The notes beneath the pieces were generated by a model. The model saw nothing but the letters and a program-made list of their open reading frames with translations. It ran no database searches and had not been told where the DNA came from. From Bradyrhizobium sp. (lineage in GTDB: Bacteria; Pseudomonadota; Alphaproteobacteria; Rhizobiales; Xanthobacteraceae), in the NCBI RefSeq assembly GCF_019244115.1, contig NZ_JAFATE010000011.1:1-32610 (forward strand): 32,610 nt of DNA, given 5' to 3'. Below are positions 8,519 to 16,074 of this stretch, piece by piece (within the stretch, counting starts at the first letter, position 1; the number at the start of each line of letters is the position of its first letter). The position numbers were made by a program, and so were the translations under genes.

Positions 8519-9174
8519 GTTCTGTCGGTTGTGCTCTGCCGCTCGACCAGATGGCGTTCCGCCGTCGACTTCGGGGTCTGAAAGACCGTGCGAAGGGTGA
8601 CGATGTCACCCAGCCTTGCATAGCGCGGTCCGCCGATGCGGGCGATTGGATCGAGCGCTTCCGTCTCGATCTTGCCGTTGGTCACCAGGCCGTCACGGAC
8701 GTGAAACAGCACGACCTCGCCCACGATGAGCCGGCTTCTGGCCTCGCCAAACTCCAGGCATTGCCGAAAGCGACATTCCATCGCTACCGGCGGTGCGGCA
8801 AGCCGCGGTACCTTGATGGATTCGCTCGGCACCGTTTCCAGCTTGAGCTGTTCGACTTCGCTGACTTCCGGCGGATGCTCGACCGAACTTTCGTGCACCG
8901 CCTCCATCAGCTCGGTATTTGCGATGTGAATGACGTACTCCTCGGTGTCCAGAATGTTGTGCGCCGTATCCTTATACAGGCCGGCTTTTCGGCCGACGCT
9001 GATCGCGAGCATCGGCGGCTTCTGAGACACGAAAGTGAAGGCGCTGAACGGAGCGAGGTTGAGCACTCCGCTGCGGGAAAGGCTGGTTACCCAGGCGATC
9101 GGACGCGGTACGACGATGCCCGTCATCAGCCTATAGATCCGCTCCGCAGGAAGCTCTGAAGGATCTATCCGCAT
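8515..9174 (-). CDS. Flavin reductase-like FMN-binding split-barrel protein
   Basis: This 219-residue protein has the flavin reductase-like split-barrel domain. The N-terminal VPRPIAWVTSLS followed by LNLAPFSAFTFVSQKPPMLA (about residues 22-58) is the family's flavin-binding signature. Relatives either supply reduced FMN to a two-component monooxygenase or act alone. No oxygenase partner is in the window. A GGAGGAGAG ribosome site precedes the ATG. It is the first clear gene of the catabolic operon and its stop overlaps the MFS start by 4 bases, so it belongs functionally to the pathway. Confidence 0.87.
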   Translation of the reverse strand: MRIDPSELPAERIYRLMTGIVVPRPIAWVTSLSRSGVLNLAPFSAFTFVSQKPPMLAISVGRKAGLYKDTAHNILDTEEYVIHIANTELMEAVHESSVEHPPEVSEVEQLKLETVPSESIKVPRLAAPPVAMECRFRQCLEFGEARSRLIVGEVVLFHVRDGLVTNGKIETEALDPIARIGGPRYARLGDIVTLRTVFQTPKSTAERHLVERQSTTDRT

Positions 9175-9206
9175 CGTCCTCTCTCCTCCAAAGCATCCGG
9201 GTAGTG

Positions 9207-9521
9207 CTACTCGGACCTCAGGTTCACCAGACGAGACGAACGAACGGAAGCCTTTTTCGCCCTCTTCGATGAGTCGGCCTTCGAGGGATGCACGTCCAGC
9301 ATCACCGGGGCGTCGAAACGGTCATGACTGAAGGAAGTCCGCTCCGGCCGGGCCGACCTGGACACTCCTGAAGCTTGTCTGGAATAATGCGGGCTATGCT
9401 GCCGAGGCTCCCGCAGCGCGGGTAGGGAATCATCAGGCGGACTTTGCGTGAGCAATGAAGCGGCTGCAGCCTGGCTGATCACCGCCGGCAATACAGCAAA
9501 CGCGACGCCGAAACGTCTCAT
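9207..9521 (-). CDS. Hypothetical small secreted-type protein
   Basis: This is an unrecognised 104-residue ORF. The ATG at 9521 has a GGGAGG ribosome site 6 bases upstream, and residues 1-20 (MRRFGVAFAVLPAVISQAAA) read as a signal peptide. The remainder is rich in Ser, Arg and Lys with no recognisable domain. It lies 32 bases upstream of the flavin reductase-like gene on the same strand and faces the IclR gene, so it would be first in the operon transcript. It could be a real periplasmic protein or the leftover 5' end of a lost binding-protein gene. The good start signal supports translation; the composition of the rest is not convincing. Confidence 0.45.
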   Translation of the reverse strand: MRRFGVAFAVLPAVISQAAAASLLTQSPPDDSLPALREPRQHSPHYSRQASGVSRSARPERTSFSHDRFDAPVMLDVHPSKADSSKRAKKASVRSSRLVNLRSE

Positions 9522-9641
9522 CCCATCCTCCCAAAATGCGGCGAATGCAGGTTCGTCGTTCTTCACGCCGATCAAGTCGGCATCAGGTTAGCCCGATCAT
9601 CGGATCCGCCACTTTACTTGTCGATCCAATTGTGCAGTTCT

Positions 9642-9658
9642 TGTCCACATTATGGACA
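9642..9658. promoter_or_regulatory. Palindrome TGTCCA-N5-TGGACA, candidate IclR operator
   Basis: A perfect 6-bp inverted repeat with a 5-base spacer sits 14 bases before the chosen IclR start and about 120 bases before the divergent operon. IclR-family regulators usually bind such dyads next to their own gene, giving autoregulation and control of the divergent operon. It would lie inside the coding region if the IclR start at 9618 were used, which argues for the later start. Confidence 0.5.
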
Positions 9659-9671
9659 CGCGGCCCCAGCG

Positions 9672-10445
9672 ATGAGAGCGGCACGCGCCGCCGAGCCGAA
9701 ACCGGGTGCGCAGGCGATCCGGCGCGCACTTGCCGTGCTGCGCATCCTGGCATCGGGGCGTGAGCAAGGCGTCTCGCTGGCCGAAGTTGTCCGGGCGACC
9801 GGATTGACGCGTCCCACGGTGCATCGAATTGTGCATGTGTTGATAGAGGAAGGCATCGTCGAGCGAAACGAGAGGACGGGTTGTTACGCCGTCGGCGGCC
9901 AGGTCCCTGAACTGGCGCTCGCCCGTCCCTCTCGCACTGCGCTTCTTGTGGCGGCGGAGGACATTCTTGATCGGACTTCACGCCAGGTCGGCGATACGCT
10001 GTTCTTGACGGTGCGCACCGGCAATGACACGCTTTGCGTCGATCGCAGGATAGGCAGCCATCCAATCCAGGTGCTGTCAATTCAAGTCGGGGCGCGCCGG
10101 CCGCTTGGGGTCAGCAGCGCCGGCGTGGCGATCCTCGCAGCGATGCCTGCCCCGGAAGCGCGCCGGATCGTTGCAGCCAACGAGAAGCGATTTGCCGGCT
10201 ACCGGACCGACGTCGCGACGATCGTTGCACAGATCGCGCTCGCCCGACGACGCGGGTACAATTTGCGAGACGTCGGGCTCGTCCAGGGAACGAAGTCGAT
10301 CTCGACCTGGATCAAATCGGCCGATGGCCAGCCTGCCGCGGCGATCACGGTTTCAGCCGTGCGCGGCCGTTTAGGTCCGCGGCGTGAGCCGGAGGTCGCG
10401 GAGATCCTGCTCAAGGCGGCGCGTTCGATTCAGGAGAGACTTTGA
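9672..10445 (+). CDS. IclR family transcriptional regulator
   Basis: This is a cytoplasmic regulator with an N-terminal winged HTH (about residues 15-75, with VSLAEVVRATGLTRPTVHRIV as the core) and a C-terminal GAF-like IclR effector domain (about 90-255). At 257 residues from the ATG at 9672 it has the family length. An in-frame start at 9618 would add a Cys/His-containing tail unlike the family and would cover the 9642-9658 palindrome. It is divergent from the aromatic-type catabolic operon (9521 to 4211), its likely main target, and stands 170 bases upstream of the ABC importer genes, which it might also affect. Confidence 0.9.
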   Translation: MRAARAAEPKPGAQAIRRALAVLRILASGREQGVSLAEVVRATGLTRPTVHRIVHVLIEEGIVERNERTGCYAVGGQVPELALARPSRTALLVAAEDILDRTSRQVGDTLFLTVRTGNDTLCVDRRIGSHPIQVLSIQVGARRPLGVSSAGVAILAAMPAPEARRIVAANEKRFAGYRTDVATIVAQIALARRRGYNLRDVGLVQGTKSISTWIKSADGQPAAAITVSAVRGRLGPRREPEVAEILLKAARSIQERL

Positions 10446-10489
10446 TTCCAACCGGGCGAGGTTGCGCAGATCTGCACATACTTCGGTAT

Positions 10490-10504
10490 ATTCCCATATG
10501 GAAT
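10490..10504. promoter_or_regulatory. Dyad ATTCC-N5-GGAAT upstream of ABC importer operon
   Basis: This is a perfect 5-bp inverted repeat with 5-base spacer in an AT-rich stretch 112 bases before the binding-protein gene. It shares the TCC-N-GGA core with the palindrome at 9642-9658, although the spacing differs by two bases. It could be a second regulator site or part of the promoter region of the operon. The short arms make chance plausible. Confidence 0.3.
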
Positions 10505-10615
10505 GAGAATAAATGAAATTATATCGCTTTTGTGACTAGGTGGGAGCTCTATCGTCAATCGATGGGCCACTCGGGGTGTTTCCGCCGGCTGGCCGGTTCA
10601 GGACAAGGGGGACAC

Positions 10616-11446
10616 ATGGCATATCTGAACAGAGTGATCGTTGCTGCCGCACTCTTCTTGTGGGGTACGGGCCTCGTCCAAGCCGATCAGCTGTCCGATA
10701 TCAAGGCCCGCGGCAAGCTCATCTGCGGTACGATCGGTACTATCGAGCCGTTCAGCTTCCAGGACCCTAAGACCCGCGAGACTGTCGGCTACGAGATCGA
10801 TCTTTGCCAGAGCATCGCGAAATCGATCGGCGTGGGGCTTGAGGTCAAATTATTGGCGGTCGAAGCTCGAATTCCGGAACTCACGCAGGGCCGCGTCGAC
10901 GTGCTCTCGGCTGCGATGGGGTATTCCGACGAACGCGCGAAACAGATCGACTACAGCCTGACCACCTTCGTGAGCCGCCAGATGTTGATGGTCAAGGCAG
11001 GCAGCGGCATTGCCAAGATCGACGATCTCAAGGACAAGAAGATCAGCGCGCCAAAAGGCTCGAGCTCCGAGAAGTATGTGCGGACGCTGCTCCCGGAGGC
11101 CAATGTTCTCACCTTCCAGGATCCGCCCAGCGCCTTTCTGGCCTTGCAGCAATCCAAGGTAAGCGCGCTGGTTCTTTCGGAGCTCGGTTTGATGAAGTTC
11201 AAGCAGCAGGCAGGCGAAGGACTCGAACTGGTAGCGCAGCCAGTCGCCATCGAATTTTGGGGCAGATGTATCCACAAGGATGAACCCGCGCTCCTGGCCG
11301 CCGTGAATGAGACCTTGAAACGACTCGAGACGTCAGGGGAAGGCGCGGCGATGTTCGAGAAGTGGTTCGGGAAAGACACGCCTTACAAGCTGACCCGCTC
11401 GTTCAAGCTCGATCAGCCAGTCGGAAATCCCGTGCTGGCGCCTTAG
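10616..11446 (+). CDS. Amino acid ABC transporter, substrate-binding protein (family 3)
   Basis: This is the periplasmic binding protein of a polar amino acid (PAAT/HAAT-type) ABC importer. The product has 276 residues; residues 1-23 are a signal peptide. LSDIKARGKLICGT and VGYEIDLCQSIAKSIG are standard for the SBP_bac_3 family, as is the C-terminal GEGAAMFEKWFG. The ATG at 10616 has a strong AAGGGGGA ribosome site; an in-frame start at 10532 lacks one and would disrupt the signal peptide. It heads a four-gene operon. Ligand identity is not evident; the adjacent aminotransferase and aldolase suggest a substituted glutamate or aspartate. Confidence 0.92.
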   Translation: MAYLNRVIVAAALFLWGTGLVQADQLSDIKARGKLICGTIGTIEPFSFQDPKTRETVGYEIDLCQSIAKSIGVGLEVKLLAVEARIPELTQGRVDVLSAAMGYSDERAKQIDYSLTTFVSRQMLMVKAGSGIAKIDDLKDKKISAPKGSSSEKYVRTLLPEANVLTFQDPPSAFLALQQSKVSALVLSELGLMKFKQQAGEGLELVAQPVAIEFWGRCIHKDEPALLAAVNETLKRLETSGEGAAMFEKWFGKDTPYKLTRSFKLDQPVGNPVLAP

Positions 11447-11465
11447 CTGCTCGATCCGGCCGGTG

Positions 11466-12173
11466 ATGCGAATGATGGGGTATTCACTTGATTTCACCGC
11501 CGTCCTCGCCGGCGAACATCTGAAGTGGCTGTTGAGCGGCATCCAAGTGACGGCGGAATTGTTTGCCGGCGCCTGGGCTCTCGCCTTGCTGCTGGCGGTT
11601 GTCCTGATCGTCCTGAGAAACACCGGTCTGAGGCCTGCGCATTGGTTCGTCACCACCTATGTCGAGGTGCACCAAAACGTTCCGCTGCTGGTCCAGGTTC
11701 TGTTCTGGTATTTTGCCGTGCCGGAGCTCCTGCCTGCGCCGGCGCAGATCTGGCTGAACGAGCACAACAGCGAGTTCATCCTGGCGCTTCTCGCCTTGTC
11801 GTTCTGCATCGCTGCCTACATGTCCGAAGCGCTGCGCAGTGGCTTGCGCGCCATTCCGCCAACGCAATATGAGGCAAGCCGCGCGCTGGGCTTCGGCTAT
11901 CTCTCCACCATGCGCTACGTCATTCTGCCGCAGGCCGCCCGGCTCTCGCTTCCCCCTCTCATCAATTACACCCTGCTGCTGTTCAAGAACACCAGCATCG
12001 CGATGGCGATCGGAGTTCATGAGCTGACCTACCAGTCGCGGCAAATCGAAAACGACACCTTCCGCACCTTTGAGGTTTTCGCCGTCGCAACCGCCATCTA
12101 CCTGCTGAGCTCGTTCGCAATCATGGCGCTCGGCGCGCTCTACGAACGGCGGGCCGGTCTGCAGGCCCGGTAA
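11466..12173 (+). CDS. Amino acid ABC transporter permease (first)
   Basis: This is an inner-membrane permease of the His/Glu/Gln/Arg type (BPD_transp_1 domain). The EAA loop that docks the ATPase is visible as EALRSGLRAIPPTQYEASRALG-like sequence in the middle, followed by LPQAARLSLPPLINYTL and FKNTSIAMAIGVHEL, all typical of HisM/GltK proteins. The start is ambiguous: GTG at 11463 and ATGs at 11466, 11472 and 11475 are all in frame and none has a strong ribosome site. It lies about 20 bases after the binding-protein gene and 5 bases before the second permease. Confidence 0.91.
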   Translation: MRMMGYSLDFTAVLAGEHLKWLLSGIQVTAELFAGAWALALLLAVVLIVLRNTGLRPAHWFVTTYVEVHQNVPLLVQVLFWYFAVPELLPAPAQIWLNEHNSEFILALLALSFCIAAYMSEALRSGLRAIPPTQYEASRALGFGYLSTMRYVILPQAARLSLPPLINYTLLLFKNTSIAMAIGVHELTYQSRQIENDTFRTFEVFAVATAIYLLSSFAIMALGALYERRAGLQAR

Positions 12174-12178
12174 CGACG

Positions 12179-12916
12179 ATGCTGCAAATCCTCCGCGACA
12201 ACTGGGTTCTGTTTCTCATCGGGCAATACCCTGCAGGGCCGCTCGGTGGCCTCGCCGCAACCGTGCTCATCGCCGTTCTCGGGCTTGGCCTTTCCTTTCC
12301 TTGCGCCCTGCTGCTTGGACTTGGCCGCATCAGCCCGTTTCGCTCAATCCGAGCAGTCACCGCGATCATCGTGCACACGGTGCGCGGCACGCCGTTCCTC
12401 ATGGTGATCTTCTGGAGCTACTTTGCGCTACCCATCATCATCGGGCATCCGATTGCCGGATTTCCAACGCTGGTCGGCGCGCTCGTCATATACGAGAGCG
12501 CTTATCTTGCGGAGATAGTGCGCTCTGGGATCGAGGCCCTCCCCAAGGGACAGATCGAGGCCGCTCGCTCGCTGGGCCTGAACTATCGCCAGGCGATGAT
12601 GTCGGTCGTGCTGCCGCAGGCGCTCTACAACTCGCTGCCCACCATGATGAGCCAGTTCGTCTCGCTGATAAAGGAGACCTCGCTCGGCTATGTGATCAGC
12701 GTCAACGAGTTCACCTTTGCCGCCGCTCAGGTCAACAGCAGGCTTCTGACCAAGCCCGTGCAGGTCTTCTCCATTCTCGCGCTCACCTATTTCCTGCTCT
12801 GCTTCGCGCTGACGCAATCGGCACGCGCCGTCGAGCGGCACATCGCCCGGCGTCGCCGCGAAGATCCTGCGGTCATACGTCCTCTGGAGTCCTTTGTCGT
12901 CGAGCCAGCCCCATGA
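12179..12916 (+). CDS. Amino acid ABC transporter permease (second)
   Basis: This is the partner permease of the importer, 245 residues, with five or so hydrophobic segments and the EAA motif EIVRSGIEALPKGQIEAA. VRGTPFLMVIFWSYFALP and LIKETSLGYVISVNE are typical of GltJ/HisQ-like permeases. A basic C-terminal tail follows the last helix. Its stop overlaps the ATG of the ATPase gene by 4 bases, so the pair is translationally coupled. Together with the first permease it would form a heterodimeric channel. Confidence 0.92.
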   Translation: MLQILRDNWVLFLIGQYPAGPLGGLAATVLIAVLGLGLSFPCALLLGLGRISPFRSIRAVTAIIVHTVRGTPFLMVIFWSYFALPIIIGHPIAGFPTLVGALVIYESAYLAEIVRSGIEALPKGQIEAARSLGLNYRQAMMSVVLPQALYNSLPTMMSQFVSLIKETSLGYVISVNEFTFAAAQVNSRLLTKPVQVFSILALTYFLLCFALTQSARAVERHIARRRREDPAVIRPLESFVVEPAP

Positions 12917-13638
12917 TCTCGTTCGAGAACGTCAGCAAGTGGTATGGTGCCCATCAATGCCTCGCGGACATCAACGCCACCGTGAACAGCGGCGAGGTCG
13001 TTGTGGTCTGCGGACCGTCGGGCTCCGGGAAGACCACGCTGATCCGAACCATCAACAGGCTCGAGCCCATCCAGGGCGGACGCATCGTCGTCAACGGCCA
13101 GGACGTGCATTCGTCAGCAACCGACCTGAACCGGCTGCGCAGCGGCATCGGTTTCGTGTTTCAGCAGTTCAATCTCTTCCCGCATATGAGCGTGATCGAC
13201 AATATCATCCTGGCGCCGCGGAAGCTGCGCGGTTTGTCGCGCGAGGCCGCGAGCGAAGCCGCGAGGAAGCTGCTCGCCCGCGTGGGACTCGCCGACAAGG
13301 CGAATTCATATCCCGGCCAGCTCTCGGGCGGACAGAGCCAGCGCGTCGCTATCGCGCGCGCTTTGGCAATGGACCCGCCGATCATCCTGTTCGATGAGCC
13401 CACCAGCGCGCTGGATCCAGAAATGGTCGGCGAAGTGCTGTCCGTGATCAAGGACCTCGCGCACAGCGGGATCACAATGATGTGCGTGACACACGAAATG
13501 GGCTTCGCGAGAGAGGTCGCGGACCGCATCTGGTTCATGGACCGCGGAACAATCCTCGAGGATGCGCCGCCTTCAGAGTTTTTCTCACGCCCCAATCACC
13601 CGCGCGCCCAGCGCTTTCTTTCCGAGCTCCGCCACTGA
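12913..13638 (+). CDS. Amino acid ABC transporter ATP-binding protein
   Basis: This is the energising ATPase of the importer, 241 residues. Walker A is GPSGSGKT (34-41), the Q-loop is FQQFNLFPHMSV, the ABC signature is LSGGQSQRVAIARALA, Walker B is IILFDEPTSALDPE and the switch His is in VTHEMGFA. These match the GlnQ/HisP family exactly. The ATG at 12913 overlaps the permease stop. It is the last gene of the operon; a 134-base gap then separates it from the convergent LysR gene, with no obvious strong terminator. Confidence 0.94.
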   Translation: MISFENVSKWYGAHQCLADINATVNSGEVVVVCGPSGSGKTTLIRTINRLEPIQGGRIVVNGQDVHSSATDLNRLRSGIGFVFQQFNLFPHMSVIDNIILAPRKLRGLSREAASEAARKLLARVGLADKANSYPGQLSGGQSQRVAIARALAMDPPIILFDEPTSALDPEMVGEVLSVIKDLAHSGITMMCVTHEMGFAREVADRIWFMDRGTILEDAPPSEFFSRPNHPRAQRFLSELRH

Positions 13639-13772
13639 ATAGGAACTCGGGCGCATCGGGCTTCACAGCGGTCTCGTGGCGCGCACCATCGGCTCGCGGA
13701 GTCATCGAGCCATCTCAGCGAGGATTTCGTCCTGTCCACCAGCCAAACACGGCGATAGCCGCGTGCGAAAAA

Positions 13773-14672
13773 TTAGGCCTGAAGCTGTCGGCTGAAGTCG
13801 CATGCCTTGCGGGCGAGTTCGGCAACCGCGGCGGTGAAAGCGGATGGACGGTCGTTCCGATACATCGCCGCGTAGGGTACCGCAGGCAGAGCCGGCTTGA
13901 CTGGGACGATGCTGAGCTTCTTGCTATCAAACAGAGGACGGAAGCACTGCCGCGGCAGATAGCAGACCCCGAGGCCCGCGACCGCCAGACCGACGAGCGC
14001 CATTAAGCTGTCGCTCGAAATCGCGCGTTGGAATACAACGCCATTTGCCTTCAGCCACTTGCCGTAAAACATGCCGGAACCTGAGCGGGCGCCCTGAGTC
14101 AAGATCGTATGTTCGGCAAGTTGGTCGAACCCGAGGGAGCGACGCGCCTTGACGAGGCCCGGCCGCGCTGTCCAGACATTTTGCACGTCGCCTACCCGAA
14201 CCGATGTGATTTCGGGATGAGAAAACGCTTCAGGAATGACGATCACGTCGATCGTATCCTCAGCGAGCCGATCATAAAGGTCGGAACTCCTTTCGACTTC
14301 GGGTACGATCGTGACCGTCGGGTAGGCCTCGCGCAAGGCCGAAACAAGTCGGGGCAGCCAGGTAAGCGCGGACAATTCCGTCACACCAAGCCTGAGACGA
14401 CGCGCCGGAATCTGCTTTCCGTCCTTCAGCTCGAGGATCTGATCTTGCAGCGCCAGCATCTGGCGTCCCAGCGCCAGGATCAGCTCTCCCTTCTCGGTGA
14501 GGCGCGCGCCGCGTTGATTGCGGTCGAACAAGGGTACACTCGCCGAGGCCTCCAACTCCTGGATTCTCTTTGAGATCGCCGACTGCGTCGTATTGAGCTT
14601 TGCCGCTGCGCGCTCAAAGGTGCCGAGCTGAGCGATCCAGTTGAGTGCTTCGAGTTGCTTCAATGTGATCAT
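13773..14672 (-). CDS. LysR family transcriptional regulator
   Basis: This is a 299-residue LysR-type regulator. An N-terminal HTH occupies residues 1-62, with the family pattern LEALNWIAQLGTFERAAAKL and TTQSAISKRIQELE. The remainder is the LysR substrate-binding domain. It faces away from the aminotransferase gene across a 142-base gap, the classic arrangement for a LysR regulator and its target. It converges with the ABC operon. The effector is probably the amino acid or keto acid handled by the divergent genes; this is inferred from layout. Confidence 0.92.
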   Translation of the reverse strand: MITLKQLEALNWIAQLGTFERAAAKLNTTQSAISKRIQELEASASVPLFDRNQRGARLTEKGELILALGRQMLALQDQILELKDGKQIPARRLRLGVTELSALTWLPRLVSALREAYPTVTIVPEVERSSDLYDRLAEDTIDVIVIPEAFSHPEITSVRVGDVQNVWTARPGLVKARRSLGFDQLAEHTILTQGARSGSGMFYGKWLKANGVVFQRAISSDSLMALVGLAVAGLGVCYLPRQCFRPLFDSKKLSIVPVKPALPAVPYAAMYRNDRPSAFTAAVAELARKACDFSRQLQA

Positions 14673-14814
14673 GACGCGCGAGCCCAGCGAAAAACCAGCA
14701 TGAGAAAAAGCGATCTATCGGAATGAGTTTTTATCGGTTTTTTGAATTGCGGGCTATCCCTATTGTCGCGACCGTCTCATAGCTGGGGACGAGCATCTGC
14801 CTGGAGTTCTATCG
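14673..14814. promoter_or_regulatory. Divergent lysR / aminotransferase control region
   Basis: This 142-base gap contains an AT-rich central part (about 14700-14760) with ATCGG direct repeats (ctATCGG and ttATCGG) and a TTGAAT/TATTGT pair that could belong to a promoter. A GGAG ribosome site lies 9 bases before the aminotransferase ATG. LysR proteins normally bind in such gaps; I cannot single out one T-N11-A box with confidence. Confidence 0.4.
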
Positions 14815-16020
14815 ATGCCGTTGAGGCTCGCCGAACGTGTCGCAAGAATGAAACCATCCGCGAGCATCGCGGCCAAGCATAAGGTGACTGAACTGCTCGC
14901 TGCTGGGAGGCAAGTCGTTGACTTCACCATCGGTGAGCCCGATCTCGAAACCCCGCCGCATATCATCGAAGCAGCCCTTGCCGCCATGCGACGCGGCGAT
15001 ACGCATTATACGCTGACGGCAGGCACGCCGTCCCTTCGTGAAGCGGTCTGCCGAAAGCTCGAACGTGACAGCGGTCTGACCTATTCCCCCGAGGAGGTTG
15101 TCGTCGGCTGCGGAGCCAAGCAGCTCATCTTCGAGGCGTTCGCAGCGACGCTCAACAAGGGGGACGAAGTCATCATTCCTGCACCCTACTGGGTCTCCTA
15201 TCCTGATATCGTCGGCGTCAACGACGGAACGCCGGTCGTTGTCGAATGCGATGAAAACACCGGCTTCAAACTGGCACCTGCCGCCCTCGAAGCAGCGCTC
15301 ACACCCAAGACCCGCTGGCTGATCCTCAATTCCCCGAACAATCCGACCGGCGCCGTCTATTCGCGGGATGAGCTTTCGGCCTTGGCACAGGTGCTGCGGC
15401 GGCATCCCGACGTCTGGCTCATGACCGACGAGATCTATGAGCATCTGGTCTATGACGAGGTCAAAACCGTCAACCCGGTGCAGGTCGATCCAGCTCTCAA
15501 GACGCGAACCCTTGTTATCAACGGCCTGTCAAAGGCACACGCGATGACCGGTTGGCGAGTCGGATACGCGGCAGGCCCCAACGAGGCGGTAAGTGCGATC
15601 GCCAAGCTGCTCGGTCAAAGCACGAGTTGCGCGAGTTCGATCAGCCAAGCCGCGGCCGTAGCCGCGCTTGAGGGGGATCAATCGCATGTTGGCGAGGCCG
15701 CCGCGATCTACAAGCGGCGTCGAAACCGAATGATCGAGCTCTTGAACGGCACGCCCGGGCTTCGTATCTCGGCGCCGGCCGGCGCATTCTATCTCTATCC
15801 CTCGGTCGGCGGGCTGATTGGCCGCAGAGCCAGTTCGGGCCAGACTCTGAGGACCGACCTTGATGTCACCGATTACCTGCTGGACCAAGCCAATGTTGCG
15901 GTGATGGATGGCAGCGCCTATGGGCTGTCGCCTTACCTGCGGCTCTCATTTGCGACGTCGTTGTCGGCCATCGAGATCGGCTGCACGCAGATCCGGCGGG
16001 CATGTGAGGCCCTGTTCTAG
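14815..16020 (+). CDS. Class I/II PLP-dependent aminotransferase (aspartate aminotransferase-like)
   Basis: This is a fold-type I aminotransferase of the class Ib aspartate aminotransferase group, 401 residues. PLP contacts are visible: the Schiff-base Lys K240 in NGLSKAHAMTGWR, N176 in SPNNPTG, D205 and Y208 in TDEIYEH, and R248; the C-terminal YLRLSFATS carries the substrate carboxylate Arg. It transfers amino groups between an amino acid and 2-oxoglutarate or a similar acceptor. It follows a LysR gene divergently and is 54 bases upstream of an RraA/HMG-aldolase family gene, so its product may be the keto acid that the aldolase cleaves. Confidence 0.93.
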   Translation: MPLRLAERVARMKPSASIAAKHKVTELLAAGRQVVDFTIGEPDLETPPHIIEAALAAMRRGDTHYTLTAGTPSLREAVCRKLERDSGLTYSPEEVVVGCGAKQLIFEAFAATLNKGDEVIIPAPYWVSYPDIVGVNDGTPVVVECDENTGFKLAPAALEAALTPKTRWLILNSPNNPTGAVYSRDELSALAQVLRRHPDVWLMTDEIYEHLVYDEVKTVNPVQVDPALKTRTLVINGLSKAHAMTGWRVGYAAGPNEAVSAIAKLLGQSTSCASSISQAAAVAALEGDQSHVGEAAAIYKRRRNRMIELLNGTPGLRISAPAGAFYLYPSVGGLIGRRASSGQTLRTDLDVTDYLLDQANVAVMDGSAYGLSPYLRLSFATSLSAIEIGCTQIRRACEALF

Positions 16021-16074
16021 GCCGCGCCGCATTCAAGAGATCACAAAACTCCCGAACGCGACGAGATCCCTGCC

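Noticed and set aside
9618..9671. Earlier in-frame start of the IclR gene
   Set aside because: It would put the palindrome at 9642-9658 inside the gene and add a Cys/His-bearing tail atypical of the family.
13639..13772. Terminator between the ABC operon and lysR
   Set aside because: Only a 4-bp CGGC-GATA-GCCG hairpin is visible, too weak to call.
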